64,000 nt of DNA from an uncultured Olsenella sp. (GCA_900314575.1 OMVS01000001.1:36711-100710); one strand, 5' to 3'; shown: positions 24,947-34,870, counted from the first letter of the stretch. Notes: a model not told the origin generated them from the letters alone. Numbers and translations: made by a program.

Positions 24947-27622
24947 CTACGCGAGGAGAATGTTGAGAACGAACGGCAATATTCCACCCGCGGCCAAGAA
25001 GCGCCCCTCCATGGGCGTGTCCACGCGCACGACGCAGTCGAAATCTACCGCCGACCCATCGTCGCGCACGGCCCGCACACGGACCTCGCGCTTCGCGGGC
25101 AGCCCACCGGTGAGGTCCACCTCCTCGATCGTGTAGGCCTCCGTCCCGTCGAGGCCGAGGGACTCGGCGCCCTGGCCGTCCTCGAACTGCAGGGGCAGCA
25201 CGCCCATCTGGACTAGGTTCGACCGATGGATCCTCTCGAAGCTCTCGGCGATGACGGCGCGCACGCCGAGCAGTGCCGGGCCCTTGCCGGCCCAGTCGCG
25301 GCTCGAGCCCGATCCGTAGAGCTTGCCCGCCACGACCACCAGTGGCACGTCCTTCTCGCGGTAGTCCATCGCGGCGTCGTAGATGGAGGTCAGCTCCCCC
25401 GTCGTGAGGTTGCGCGTCCAGCCGCCGACCCTGCCCTGGGCGAGCTTGTTCTCGAACTTCACGTTGGCGAAGGTGCCCCTCATCATGACCTCGTGGTTGC
25501 CCCTCCGGCTCCCGTAGGTGTTGAAGTCCTCCGGGCGCGTGCCGTGCTCGGTCAGGTAGCGCGCCGCGGGCGAGTCCTTCGCGATCGACCCCGCCGGGGA
25601 GATGTGGTCCGTGGTCACGAAGTCGCCCGCGAGGACGAGGGCGCGAGCGTCCGCTATGGAGATGCGCTCCTGCTTCCTCGCGAGCTCGAAGTATGGTGCC
25701 TTGCGCACGTAGGTGGAGTTCGGATCCCACGGGAAGGTCTCGGAGCCCTCCGCGTCGATCCTCCTCCAGGCCTCGGAGCCCTCGAGAAGCCCCTCCGCAC
25801 CGTCCCGATACAGCTCGGGCGCGAGGACGCCCTCGAGCGCGGCAGCGACCTCCGCGTCAGTCGGCATGAGCTCGCTCAGCATGACGGGAGTCCCGTCGCT
25901 TCCGTACCCGACCGGCTCGTGGGCGAGGTCCACGTCCATGGTGCCCACCAGGGAGTACGCAACGACGAGCGCCGGCTGGCAGAGGAAGTTCTGGGAGACG
26001 TCGGGCGATATGCGGCCGTCGAAGTTCCGGTTGCCGGAGAGCACGCTCGTGAGCTCCGCACGATCAGCGACTGCCTTGAGCGCCGGAGCGATCTCTCCGG
26101 AGTTCCCGATGCACGACATGCACCCGAACCCGCAGGTGTAGAACCCGAGCCGGAAGAGCGGCTCCGTGAGGTGCGCCCTCTTGAGGAGCAGCTCGGTGGC
26201 GTGGCTTCCGGGTGCGAGGATCTTCTTCACCCAGGGCTTGGGGGCGAGCCCGCGCTCCACGGCCTTCCTGGCGAGGATGCCCGCACCCACCATCATGGCA
26301 GGGTCGGTCGCCGTCGTGCAGCTCGTAATGGCCGCGATGGCGAGCGCGCCGTGACCGAGCTCGTAGGTCTCCCCTCCCATCTCCACCTCGAAGGACTCCG
26401 AGAAGTCGCGCTCGCGCGCGGCGGCCGCAGTGCGGAGCCGCTCCTTGAGGCCGGCCGGTGTCACACGGTTATGCGGCCTGGACGGACCCGCGAGGCTCCA
26501 TTCGACGCTCGAGAGGTCCAGCTCCACGACGCGGGAGTACGCCCTCCCCTCGGACTGGCCCCAGATGCCCTGGCGCCTGAGGTAGGCCTCCGCAAAGGCG
26601 ACCTCGCCCTCGTCACGGCCGGTCAGTCGCAGGAACGAGGTGGTGCTCTCGTCGACCGGGAAGAGAGTCGCGGTCGCCCCGTATTCGGGCGTCATGTTTG
26701 AGACGCAGGCGCGCTGCGTAGGCGTGAGGCTGGAGACGCCCGGCCCTGACACCTCGACGAGGCACCCGACTACGCCCTCCTGACGCAGGAGCTGCGCCAC
26801 CGTCAGCGCGAGGTCCATCCCAGAGACCCCGTCGCGCAGCCGTCCGGTGAGCCTGAGCCCGACGACGGGCGGAACCAGCATCGTGATGGGCTGTCCCAAG
26901 GCCGCCGCCTCCGCCTCTATGCCTCCGACGCCCCAGCCGAGGACGCCAAGGCCGTTGGCGGTCGGCGTGTGGGAGTCCGTCCCGACAAGCGTGTCGAAGC
27001 ACGCGACCTCGGCTCCCTCGGACATGGCGTCGAGCGTGACGACCTTGGCGAATCGCTCGATGTTGAGCTGGTGGCAGATGCCGCCCCCGGGAGGGACGAT
27101 CTCGACGTTCTGGAAGGACTTCGAAGCCCATTTCAGGAAGGCGAAGCGCTCGCGGTTGCGCCTCGCCTCGAGCTCCTCGTTCCTCTCGCGCGCCCCCGCC
27201 TCGCCAGCGCAGTCGGCGATCACCGAGTGGTCGACGACCAGGGTGCACGGGATGTGGGGGTTTACGAGGGACGGATCCCCACCACGCTCGGCCATGGCGT
27301 CGCGCATGGCGGCGAAGTCCACGAAGACGGGAACCCCGGTGAAGTCCTGGAAGAGCACGCGCGCGGGCATGAACTCGATCTCCTCGCCCTGCTCGCCCGC
27401 GGTGCCGGCGCTCACGACCCGCCAAGCCGCCTCGACCGCCCCCTCGTCCGTGGAGGCGCGACGCACCACGTTCTCGAGGAGGACCACGAGCGCCCGCGGC
27501 AACCTGTCCGCGCCGGGGATCCGAGAGACGTCGTACATCGTGCGCTTGATTCCGCCTTCGGCGAGCTCCACGGGCTTGCGGGCTGCCCTGACGGCGTCCT
27601 CGAAGGTCTTGTCATACGTCAT
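24947..27622 (-). CDS. acnA: Aconitate hydratase A
   Basis: 891-aa aconitase of the AcnA/IRP1 type, a [4Fe-4S] enzyme that interconverts citrate and isocitrate. Cluster ligands are seen in SCTTATDP and CGFGCMSCIGNSGE, and other family segments are FDTLVGTDSHTP, GVGGIEAEA, SVLSGNRNFDGR and GDFVTTDHISPAG; KLYGSGSSRDWAGKG lies in the swivel domain. I chose the ATG at 27622, which has GGAGG and gives the normal MTYDKTF start. It overlaps the P-type ATPase stop by four bases (ATGA), an unusual pairing. No other TCA-cycle gene is in the window. Confidence 0.96.
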   Translation of the reverse strand: MTYDKTFEDAVRAARKPVELAEGGIKRTMYDVSRIPGADRLPRALVVLLENVVRRASTDEGAVEAAWRVVSAGTAGEQGEEIEFMPARVLFQDFTGVPVFVDFAAMRDAMAERGGDPSLVNPHIPCTLVVDHSVIADCAGEAGARERNEELEARRNRERFAFLKWASKSFQNVEIVPPGGGICHQLNIERFAKVVTLDAMSEGAEVACFDTLVGTDSHTPTANGLGVLGWGVGGIEAEAAALGQPITMLVPPVVGLRLTGRLRDGVSGMDLALTVAQLLRQEGVVGCLVEVSGPGVSSLTPTQRACVSNMTPEYGATATLFPVDESTTSFLRLTGRDEGEVAFAEAYLRRQGIWGQSEGRAYSRVVELDLSSVEWSLAGPSRPHNRVTPAGLKERLRTAAAARERDFSESFEVEMGGETYELGHGALAIAAITSCTTATDPAMMVGAGILARKAVERGLAPKPWVKKILAPGSHATELLLKRAHLTEPLFRLGFYTCGFGCMSCIGNSGEIAPALKAVADRAELTSVLSGNRNFDGRISPDVSQNFLCQPALVVAYSLVGTMDVDLAHEPVGYGSDGTPVMLSELMPTDAEVAAALEGVLAPELYRDGAEGLLEGSEAWRRIDAEGSETFPWDPNSTYVRKAPYFELARKQERISIADARALVLAGDFVTTDHISPAGSIAKDSPAARYLTEHGTRPEDFNTYGSRRGNHEVMMRGTFANVKFENKLAQGRVGGWTRNLTTGELTSIYDAAMDYREKDVPLVVVAGKLYGSGSSRDWAGKGPALLGVRAVIAESFERIHRSNLVQMGVLPLQFEDGQGAESLGLDGTEAYTIEEVDLTGGLPAKREVRVRAVRDDGSAVDFDCVVRVDTPMEGRFLAAGGILPFVLNILLA

Positions 27623-30033
27623 GAGAAATCCTCCAGCTTCCGGGCGATGCGCATCAGCACGCCGTCCTCGCCCTCGCCCATGTTGTCGTACAGGATATTG
27701 AACGTGACGATCGAGCCCACCCCCATGGCAGCCAGATATAACCCCATGGTAACGGTCGGACGCGCGATCATGAAAAGGTTCGGGAAGAGCGCGCACCCGC
27801 CGAAGAAGATGACGACGACCATGACGGCGAGCAGCGCGCGGTAGGCGTCCATCGGCTGCGAGATCTTGACGATGAGCGCGAGGCCCACGAGACCCGTGAG
27901 GGCCATGCAGAGCGTTGAGGTCTCCTCGAATCCGAACACCCCGAGCCATCTCAGCAGCAGCGTAACCGCCACCACGAGCACGATGGTCGCCGACGCCGGG
28001 AGGGAGCGCCTGAGGACGTTGTGCAGGAAGGCCCCCTTGACCCGCTCGTGGTTTGGCTCCAGGGCCAGCGCGAAGGAGGGGAAGCCGATCACCGCGGCCG
28101 AGACCAGCGTCATCTGGATGGGGATGAAGGGATAGGGGGCGAGGAAGAGGCAGACGAGGGCGAGGAGCGCCGAGAAGACCGTCTTCACGAGGAAGAGCGA
28201 CGCCGAGCGCTGCAGGTTGTTGATGGAGCGCCTTCCCTCGGCGACTACCTGCGGCAGGTGGGAGAAGTCATCGTCGACCAGCACAATCTCGGCGATGTTG
28301 CGGCTCGCTGCCGAGCCTGAGGCCATCGCTATCGAGCAGTCCGCCCTCCTGAGCGCGAGGACGTCGTTGACGCCGTCGCCCGTCATGGCGACCGTATGCC
28401 CCTGCTCCTGGAGCGCCGTGACGAGCGAGCGCTTCTGCTGGGGCGTGACGCGGCCGAAGACGTTGCAGGTCCTCGCCGCCCGCCGGATGTCCTCCATCGT
28501 GTGGAGCTCGCTCGCGTCCTGCGACCGCTCCGCCCCCTCGATCCCGGCGCGCGCGGCTATCGCGGAGACCGTTGCGGGATCGTCGCCCGAGATGACCTTG
28601 AGGCTCACGCCCTGGCGCTTGAAGTACTCTATTGTGCTCGCCGCAGTGGGGCGCATCTCGTCCCGCAGGCACACGAACCCGAGGACCTCGGGCTCGCCGA
28701 GGATCTCTCCAGACCCTCCGAAGCCCGACACCTCGCAGACGCAGATGACGCGCTCGTTGGGGTCCAGCGCGTGGAGGGACACCGCGTAGCCCTCGTAGCC
28801 CCTGCCGAGGACGAACTGGGCGGCGCCCATCACGAAGGCACGGCCGCGCTCGGTCACGCAGCCCGAGTACTTCCTCTCGGAGCTGAAGGGGACGACGCGC
28901 ACCGAGGCGTCCGCCTCGACCCCCTTGCCGCTGAGGTAGGAGTCGATGGCCACGGCCGTCTGGTTCGCGTCCGCGCGATTGGCCGCGCACACCGTCGCCG
29001 CCGCACCCTCGAGCGGGCCCAGGCCGGCGCCCTCGCACGGGCGCAGGTCGCTGCCGAGCTCGCGCGCCACCTCCATGCGCCCGCTCGTGATGGTGCCCGT
29101 CTTGTCGAGGCAGAGCATGTCGACCCTCGCGAGCGCCTCCACGCAGTAGCTCTGCTGCACGAGCACCTCGTGGCGTGCGAGCCGGGTCGTCGCGATCGCG
29201 AACACGGAGGACGTGAGCAGCACGAGGCCCTGCGGCACCATGCCCAGCACGGCCGCCACCGTCGAGAGGATCGCACCGTTCACGCCCACCTGGCCCTGCA
29301 GGTACGTGCGCAGGAAGAGGGCCACCCCGAGCGGGACGAGCGCGTAGGTCGCCAGCCTGATGACGAGCCTGAGCGAGCTCAGGATCTCCGACTCGACCTC
29401 CTTCGCCGCACGCGCCTCGGCGTTGATCTTGGCCGCGAAGCCGTCCATGCCGACCTCCGACACACGCGCGCGCACGGCGCCGGTGGCAACGTAGCTCCCC
29501 GAGAGGAGGCGGTCGCCCGGTCGCTTCTGCACGAGCCGGCTCTCGCCCGTGAGAAGACCCTCGTCGACCTCCGGCGACCCTTCCACGACGACGGAGTCGG
29601 CGGGTATCTGGTCTCCGTGCCTCAGGATGACGAGGTCGTCGAGGACGAGTTCCTCGACGCCGACCTCCGACTCCCGCCCGTCCCTCACGACGCGCACCTT
29701 GTCGGCCGTCAGGATTGAGAGCTTGTCCACCATGCGCTTGGCACGCAGCTCCTGGGTAACGCCTATCAGGAAGTTGGCGACGACGAGCGGCATGAAGGTG
29801 ATGTTCTCGTAGGACCCCGTGAGGGCCACCAGTGCGGCGAGGGCTAGGACGACCCCGTTGAAGAGGGTGAACAGGTGTTTGGAGACGATCTGCCCCACCG
29901 ACGCCGTCTTGACGTCGGTGTTCGCGTTGACCTCGCCCGCCGCACGCCTGCGTTCCACCTCCTCCGAGGTGAGCCCGCGGGTCCCAAGGGAGCCTTCGCC
30001 GGCGCCCGCGCCCTTCGTTCGCCCGTCTGCCAA
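27619..30033 (-). CDS. P-type cation-transporting ATPase (CtpE-like)
   Basis: 804-aa P-type ATPase with eight to ten membrane segments. Signature residues: actuator LLTGES, phosphorylation motif CLDKTGTIT and hinge TGDGVNDVLALRRADCSIAMASGS. The overall sequence resembles the actinobacterial CtpE family, proposed to move Ca2+. The TM4 motif reads MVPQGLVLLTS, so the usual PEGL acidic ligand is Gln here; this leaves the transported ion uncertain. No heavy-metal domain or CPC motif is present. The TTG start at 30033 has GGTAGG nearby; a different start a few codons away is possible. Downstream acnA is coupled by ATGA. Confidence 0.85.
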   Translation of the reverse strand: MADGRTKGAGAGEGSLGTRGLTSEEVERRRAAGEVNANTDVKTASVGQIVSKHLFTLFNGVVLALAALVALTGSYENITFMPLVVANFLIGVTQELRAKRMVDKLSILTADKVRVVRDGRESEVGVEELVLDDLVILRHGDQIPADSVVVEGSPEVDEGLLTGESRLVQKRPGDRLLSGSYVATGAVRARVSEVGMDGFAAKINAEARAAKEVESEILSSLRLVIRLATYALVPLGVALFLRTYLQGQVGVNGAILSTVAAVLGMVPQGLVLLTSSVFAIATTRLARHEVLVQQSYCVEALARVDMLCLDKTGTITSGRMEVARELGSDLRPCEGAGLGPLEGAAATVCAANRADANQTAVAIDSYLSGKGVEADASVRVVPFSSERKYSGCVTERGRAFVMGAAQFVLGRGYEGYAVSLHALDPNERVICVCEVSGFGGSGEILGEPEVLGFVCLRDEMRPTAASTIEYFKRQGVSLKVISGDDPATVSAIAARAGIEGAERSQDASELHTMEDIRRAARTCNVFGRVTPQQKRSLVTALQEQGHTVAMTGDGVNDVLALRRADCSIAMASGSAASRNIAEIVLVDDDFSHLPQVVAEGRRSINNLQRSASLFLVKTVFSALLALVCLFLAPYPFIPIQMTLVSAAVIGFPSFALALEPNHERVKGAFLHNVLRRSLPASATIVLVVAVTLLLRWLGVFGFEETSTLCMALTGLVGLALIVKISQPMDAYRALLAVMVVVIFFGGCALFPNLFMIARPTVTMGLYLAAMGVGSIVTFNILYDNMGEGEDGVLMRIARKLEDFS

Positions 30034-30112
30034 AGCGCCTACCCCCTACCAAGCGTCGTCCCGGCCACGAAAGAAGACAGGCACCCATTGTAGGCAAGGC
30101 GCCCGACCGCTG

Positions 30113-30140
30113 ATTACAACAGGGAGACCATTTGTTACAA
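30113..30140 (-). promoter_or_regulatory. Candidate promoter of the ATPase-acnA unit
   Basis: Minus-strand TTGTAA (30140-30135), 16-bp spacer, TGTAAT (30118-30113), about 80 bp ahead of the ATPase start. The rest of the 257-bp gap to the tRNA holds no gene I can support; just after the tRNA there is a pyrimidine-rich TTTCTTTTCCC that may end its transcript. Confidence 0.4.
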
Positions 30141-30290
30141 GCCATAGGCCTGGATGGCTGTGGACGCCTACCATCTCTGGCACAAGCCCCACCACGCGGA
30201 GTCGCGAGAGGAGCCAGCACACTTCCGTCCAAATGGGACCATGCCCGTGACATACATTGGAAAAGAAGCTGGAGTATAAGGGAAAAGAAA

Positions 30291-30367
30291 TGGTGATCCC
30301 GGTGGGGCTCGAACCCACGACCTTTCGCTCCGGAGGCGAACGCTCTAATCCGCTGAGCTACGGGACC
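30291..30367 (-). tRNA. tRNA-Arg (anticodon CCG), CCA encoded
   Basis: Minus-strand cloverleaf: acceptor GGTCCCG/CGGGATC, D stem GCTC/GAGC, anticodon stem TTCGC/GCGAA with loop CTCCGGA (anticodon CCG, reads CGG), T stem GTGGG/CCCAC with loop TTCGAGC, discriminator A and an encoded CCA. It is 74 nt plus CCA. A TATACT about 40 bp upstream may be its -10, with a weak -35. Confidence 0.96.
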
Positions 30368-30503
30368 ACTTAGCAAGCACGGCACTGCCGGCAACTCCGA
30401 GAGGAGAGTATATCGCTCTTCTCGCGGATTTGTAGTATGACATACCAACTATCCATCAACCCGGCGACGCGCGCCGTCCGCCGAGGGAGGCCATCTAAGA
30501 CAC

Positions 30504-31523
30504 ATGATCGCAGTCATCAAGCAGAGCGCAACGAAGGACCAGCTCGACGGTCTCGTCGACTGGATCGAGGGCCGTGGGTTCAAGACCAACGTCTCCCAGG
30601 GCGACAACGAGACGATCGTGGGCATCATCGGCGACACGACCCAGATCGACCCCTTCCTCCTCGAGTCTATGGACATCGTCGAGCGCGTGCAGCGCGTCAC
30701 GGAGCCCTTCAAGAAGGCAAACCGCAAGTTCCACCCCGAGGACACCGTCGTCGACTGCGGTCACGGCGTCTCCATCGGCGGCGGCAGCTTCCAGGTCATC
30801 GCAGGGCCCTGCTCAGTAGAGGGCGAGAACCTCCTCCGGATTGCGCGGGCCGTCAAGGCCGCCGGCGCTACCATGCTGCGCGGCGGCGCCTACAAGCCCC
30901 GGACGAGCCCCTACTCCTACCAGGGCATGGGCCCTCATGGGCTCGACCTGCTCATGGAGGCGGGTGGAGAGCTCGACATGCCCGTCGTCACGGAGGTCAT
31001 GGACCCGCGCGACGTCGCCCTGTTCGTCGACAAGGGCGTCGACGTCATGCAGATCGGAGCCCGCAACTCGCAAAACTTCGCACTGCTCAGGGAGGTCGGA
31101 AAGACCCGGGTGCCGGTGCTGCTCAAGCGCGGCTTCGCGATGACCATCGACGAGCTCCTCATGGCGGCCGAGTACGTGATGAGCGAGGGCAACCCCAACG
31201 TCATCCTCTGCGAGCGCGGGATCCGCACCTTCGAGACGCGCACCAGAAACACGTTCGACGTCAACGCCATCCCCGTCCTGCATCACCTCTCCCACCTGCC
31301 CGTCGTCGGGGACCCGAGCCACGCGACCGGCTACACCCGCTACGTGCGCCCGATTGCCTACGCCGCCTGCGCCGCCGGCGCCGACGGCCTCGAGATCGAG
31401 GTCCACGACCGGCCGAGCGAGGCGTGGTCTGACGGTGCCCAGGCCCTGACGCCCGCCCAGTTCGCCGACGCGATGAGGCGCCTCGCCCTCATCCGCGAGG
31501 CCACCTGCGCGGAGACGGAGTAG
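30504..31523 (+). CDS. aroF: 3-deoxy-7-phosphoheptulonate synthase (type I-beta)
   Basis: DAHP synthase condenses PEP and erythrose 4-phosphate, the first and committed shikimate step. The protein is 339 aa: an N-terminal ferredoxin-like regulatory domain (about 1-70, MIAVIKQSATKDQLDGL) as in Thermotoga DAHPS, then the TIM barrel with FQVIAGPCSVEGEN, LRGGAYKPRTSPYSYQG, QIGARNSQNF, VLLKRGF and DPSHATG. In such enzymes the N-terminal domain mediates tyrosine inhibition. It heads the aromatic cluster; GGGAGG lies 13 bases ahead of the ATG, rather far. Confidence 0.96.
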   Translation: MIAVIKQSATKDQLDGLVDWIEGRGFKTNVSQGDNETIVGIIGDTTQIDPFLLESMDIVERVQRVTEPFKKANRKFHPEDTVVDCGHGVSIGGGSFQVIAGPCSVEGENLLRIARAVKAAGATMLRGGAYKPRTSPYSYQGMGPHGLDLLMEAGGELDMPVVTEVMDPRDVALFVDKGVDVMQIGARNSQNFALLREVGKTRVPVLLKRGFAMTIDELLMAAEYVMSEGNPNVILCERGIRTFETRTRNTFDVNAIPVLHHLSHLPVVGDPSHATGYTRYVRPIAYAACAAGADGLEIEVHDRPSEAWSDGAQALTPAQFADAMRRLALIREATCAETE

Positions 31524-31525
31524 CT

Positions 31526-32440
31526 ATGGCAGAGGAGACGAACGCCCGCGTCCTCGCTTCTGGGCCCACCATCCCAGAGAACCCCGCATTCGTGCCCGGG
31601 CGCGTGGGCATCGTGGGGCTAGGCCTCATGGGGGGCTCCTTCGCCCGCGCCCTCCACCAGGGAGGCCGCGAGGTGTACGCCTGGAACCGGACGCGCCAGA
31701 CGCTCGAGCTTGCCATGATCGACACCGTCGACGGCGAGCTCACCGACGAGGCGATACCCACCTGCGAGCTCGTCATCCTGTGCGGCTACCCCGCAGTGAG
31801 CATCGAGTGGCTCGAGAAGATGGCGGACCTGATCTCCCCGGGCGCCATCGTCATCGACACGGTCGGCGTCAAGCGCGTCATCTGCGAGCGATGCTTCGCC
31901 ATCGCCGAGGGGCGTCCCTGGTACTTCGTGGGCTGCCATCCCATGGCGGGCACGCAGTACTCGGGCTACGCGCACTCGCGCGCGAACATGTTCCACAAGG
32001 CGCCCATGGTGATGGTGCCGCCACCGGGCCTCGACGACCTGACCCGCCTCGACCTTCTCGACCGCGTCGAGCGCCTGCTTTCGCCCGTGGGCTTCGGCCA
32101 GTACACCGTGACCACGGCGGAGCTGCACGACGAGGTGATTGCCTTCACCTCCCAGCTCGCCCACGTGGTCTCCAACGCCTACGTAAAGAGCCCCTCCGCG
32201 AAGGTGCACAAGGGCTTCTCGGCCGGTTCCTACCGCGACCTCACGCGCGTCGCGCGCCTCAACGCCCCCATGTGGACGGAGCTCTTCCTCGATGACGCCG
32301 ACAACCTCTCGCGGGAGATCGGCATCCTCATCGACAACCTGCAACAGTACAAGGACGCGATCGACGCCCGCGACGCGAACGCCCTGGAGGCGCTCCTGCG
32401 CGAGGGCGACCGCCGCAAGAGGGAGGTCGAGGGACGATGA
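31526..32440 (+). CDS. tyrA: Prephenate/arogenate dehydrogenase
   Basis: Oxidises prephenate (or arogenate) toward tyrosine with NAD(P)+. The protein is 304 aa. The Rossmann loop VGIVGLGLMGGSFARAL follows about 25 extra residues; VGCHPMAGTQYSGYAHS and the helical domain (FTSQLAHVVSNAYVKS, FSAGSYRDLTRVA) are typical. No ACT domain is visible. Two bases separate it from aroF, and GGAG lies five bases before its ATG; its stop overlaps the aroB start by four bases. Confidence 0.93.
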   Translation: MAEETNARVLASGPTIPENPAFVPGRVGIVGLGLMGGSFARALHQGGREVYAWNRTRQTLELAMIDTVDGELTDEAIPTCELVILCGYPAVSIEWLEKMADLISPGAIVIDTVGVKRVICERCFAIAEGRPWYFVGCHPMAGTQYSGYAHSRANMFHKAPMVMVPPPGLDDLTRLDLLDRVERLLSPVGFGQYTVTTAELHDEVIAFTSQLAHVVSNAYVKSPSAKVHKGFSAGSYRDLTRVARLNAPMWTELFLDDADNLSREIGILIDNLQQYKDAIDARDANALEALLREGDRRKREVEGR

Positions 32441-33540
32441 GCACGTGCAAGGATACGGTCGTACCCGTGAGGACGCCCTCTCGGTCCTATGAGGTCCACG
32501 TAGGGCGCGGGATACTCGACGAGGTGGGCCGGCTCGTGCGCGAGTCGGCGGGAGGCGAGGTGGCTGCCGTCGTCACGGACTCCAACGTGGGGCCGCTCTA
32601 CGCCGAGAGGGCGCTCTCCTCCCTCGCGGCCGCGGGCTACAGGACCGCGCTCGTGAGCTTCCCGGCGGGAGAGCGGAGCAAGAAGCTCTCCACGCTCGGG
32701 GACGTCCTCGAGAGCCTCGCCGAGGAGGGGCTCGGCCGCGACGACGTGGTCGTCGCCCTCGGCGGCGGCGTCTGCGGCGACATGGCGGGTCTCGCGGCCG
32801 CCCTCTACCAGCGCGGCTGCAAGGTCGCACAGGTGCCGACCTCCCTTCTCGCCATGGTCGACTCCTCGGTCGGCGGCAAGACAGCCGTGGACCTCGAGGC
32901 GGGCAAGAACCTCGCAGGCGCCTTCCTGCAGCCCTCGGTCGTCGTCGCAGACGTGGACTGCCTCGACACCCTCTCGCCCGAGCTGCTCCGAGACTCCTGC
33001 GGCGAGGTCATCAAGCACGGCGTCATCGCGGACGAGTCGCTCTTCGAGGAGGTGGGGCGCCGCCCGCTCTCCTCGGCCGGCTACCCCAAAGACGAGCTCG
33101 TCCGCGTCGTCGCGCGCAACGTCGAGATCAAGCGCGACGTCGTCGTGGCGGACGAGCGCGAGCACGGGCTCAGGCAGACCCTTAACTTCGGCCACACGAT
33201 CGGCCACGCCATCGAGGCCGCGAGCGAATTCAGGCTGGGACACGGCACCTGCGTCGCGGCCGGCATGTGCTGCATGTCGAGGGCCGCGGCGGCGAAGGGC
33301 TGGTGCTCTCAGCAGACGGCGCGCGCGGTCGAGAGGGTCGTCGCCGCGCACGGGCTCCCCCTCGACACCGACCTCGACCACGACCTGATCATGCACTTCG
33401 CCACCCACGACAAGAAGCGGCACGGCGACTCCGTGAACGTCGTCGTCCCCAGGCGCATCGGCTCGGTCGAGATCCGCAAGACCTCCCTCGGGGAGCTTCG
33501 CGAGCTCGTCGACCTCGGCTGCGGCACCTGCCCACTCTAG
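32437..33540 (+). CDS. aroB: 3-dehydroquinate synthase
   Basis: Converts DAHP to 3-dehydroquinate using NAD+ and a divalent metal. The protein is 367 aa, the usual length. Visible: VVALGGGVCGDMAGLAAA, QVPTSLLAMVDSSVGGKTAV, CGEVIKHGVI, and the metal ligands in LNFGHTIGHAIEA and GHGTCVAAGM. Its ATG overlaps the tyrA stop (ATGA), showing translational coupling in the aro operon. Confidence 0.97.
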   Translation: MSTCKDTVVPVRTPSRSYEVHVGRGILDEVGRLVRESAGGEVAAVVTDSNVGPLYAERALSSLAAAGYRTALVSFPAGERSKKLSTLGDVLESLAEEGLGRDDVVVALGGGVCGDMAGLAAALYQRGCKVAQVPTSLLAMVDSSVGGKTAVDLEAGKNLAGAFLQPSVVVADVDCLDTLSPELLRDSCGEVIKHGVIADESLFEEVGRRPLSSAGYPKDELVRVVARNVEIKRDVVVADEREHGLRQTLNFGHTIGHAIEAASEFRLGHGTCVAAGMCCMSRAAAAKGWCSQQTARAVERVVAAHGLPLDTDLDHDLIMHFATHDKKRHGDSVNVVVPRRIGSVEIRKTSLGELRELVDLGCGTCPL

Positions 33541-33550
33541 TTGGAGGACC

Positions 33551-34870
33551 ATGGATATCGTCTGTCATCCCACGCCCCTCTCAGGAGCGCTCCCCGCGAT
33601 ATCGTCCAAGTCGATTGCACACCGACTGCTCATCCTCGCGGCCGTCTCCTCGTGCACGACCGACGTACACTGCTCGACGACGTCCGCGGACATCGAGGCG
33701 ACCGCAGGCTGCCTGCGCGCGCTCGGCGTCCGCGTGACCCGGACGCAGGTCGGTTACCGCGTCGTCCCCGTTCCGGAGGCGACTCGTCGCCCCGCGCGCC
33801 CGGCGCGCGTCGACTGCGGCGAGTCCGGGTCCACCCTGCGCTTCCTCGTCCCCGTCATCTGCGCGCTGGGCGGGCCAGTCGAGGTCGTTGGCCACGGAAG
33901 GCTCGCCGACCGGCCCCTCGAGCCGCTCCTCTCCGAGCTGCGCGCCCACGGGGCGACAATCTCGGAGGAGGGAAGCTTCCCGCTCAAGGTCTCAGGCCCG
34001 ATCTCCCCCGGCCGCTTCCGCCTGCCTGGCGACGTCTCCTCGCAGTTCGTGAGTGGTCTCCTGCTCGCGGCGCCGCTCCTCGGCGGCCCCGTCGAGGTCG
34101 CCGTCACGGAGCCGGTCGAGTCCCTCCCCTACGTCAACCTCACGACGAGCGCCCTCGCCACCTTCGGCGTCGACGTGTCGGTGCGCCACGAGGAGGAGGG
34201 CGGCGAGGGCCTCACGGTCTTCTCCCTCGCGCCCGCAGGCTCCCGGCCCGCCTCGCCGGGGCTCTGCGAGGTCGAGGGCGACTGGTCGAACGCCGCGTTC
34301 TGGCTCGCGGCCGGCGCGCTCTCGGACGGCGGCGTCGCCGTCACGGGGCTCGACCTCTCGAGCACCCAGGGCGACCGCTCGATCCTCGCCGCGCTCTCCT
34401 GCTTCGGCGCGCGCGTCGCAAGGAGGGGTGGGGCGGCGCGCGTCACCAAGGACAGGCCGCGTGCCACGACACTGGACGTCTCCGACTTCCCCGACCTCGT
34501 GCCGCCGCTCGCCGCCGTGGCGGCGCTCTGCCCCGGAACGACGCGCCTCACGCACGCTGGCAGGCTCCGCCTCAAGGAGTCCGACCGCCTCGAGACGGTG
34601 TCGGCCGCGCTCCGTTCCCTCGGCGCGGACGCACGCGCCGAGGGGGACGACCTCGTAATCGTGGGGCGCGAGTCTCTTCTCGGCGGCGAGGTCGACTCCG
34701 CAAACGACCACCGGATCGCGATGATGGCCGCCGTCGCCGCCACCCGCGCCACCGGAGACGTGACCATCCGAGGCGCGGAGTGCGTCTCGAAGTCCTACCC
34801 CGCGTTCTTCGAGGACTACGGGCTGCTCGGCGGCTCCGTCACCAGGAAGGGGGACGAGCATGCCCTCTAG
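33551..34870 (+). CDS. aroA: 3-phosphoshikimate 1-carboxyvinyltransferase (EPSP synthase)
   Basis: Transfers enolpyruvyl from PEP to shikimate 3-phosphate. The protein is 439 aa. Conserved: SSKSIAHRLLILAA (the catalytic Lys near the start), DCGESGSTLRFLVPV, DVSSQFVSGLLLAAPL, the RLRLKESDRL region and DHRIAMMAA near the end. The PEP-loop reads CGESGSTLRF, without an obvious glyphosate-insensitive signature that I could assign. It overlaps aroC by 11 bp. Confidence 0.96.
   Translation: MDIVCHPTPLSGALPAISSKSIAHRLLILAAVSSCTTDVHCSTTSADIEATAGCLRALGVRVTRTQVGYRVVPVPEATRRPARPARVDCGESGSTLRFLVPVICALGGPVEVVGHGRLADRPLEPLLSELRAHGATISEEGSFPLKVSGPISPGRFRLPGDVSSQFVSGLLLAAPLLGGPVEVAVTEPVESLPYVNLTTSALATFGVDVSVRHEEEGGEGLTVFSLAPAGSRPASPGLCEVEGDWSNAAFWLAAGALSDGGVAVTGLDLSSTQGDRSILAALSCFGARVARRGGAARVTKDRPRATTLDVSDFPDLVPPLAAVAALCPGTTRLTHAGRLRLKESDRLETVSAALRSLGADARAEGDDLVIVGRESLLGGEVDSANDHRIAMMAAVAATRATGDVTIRGAECVSKSYPAFFEDYGLLGGSVTRKGDEHAL

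Noticed and set aside
24947..27949. Extended aconitase N-terminus
   Set aside because: The region upstream of 27622 is inside the ATPase gene in another frame; the ATG at 27622 has a good ribosome site and the family start.
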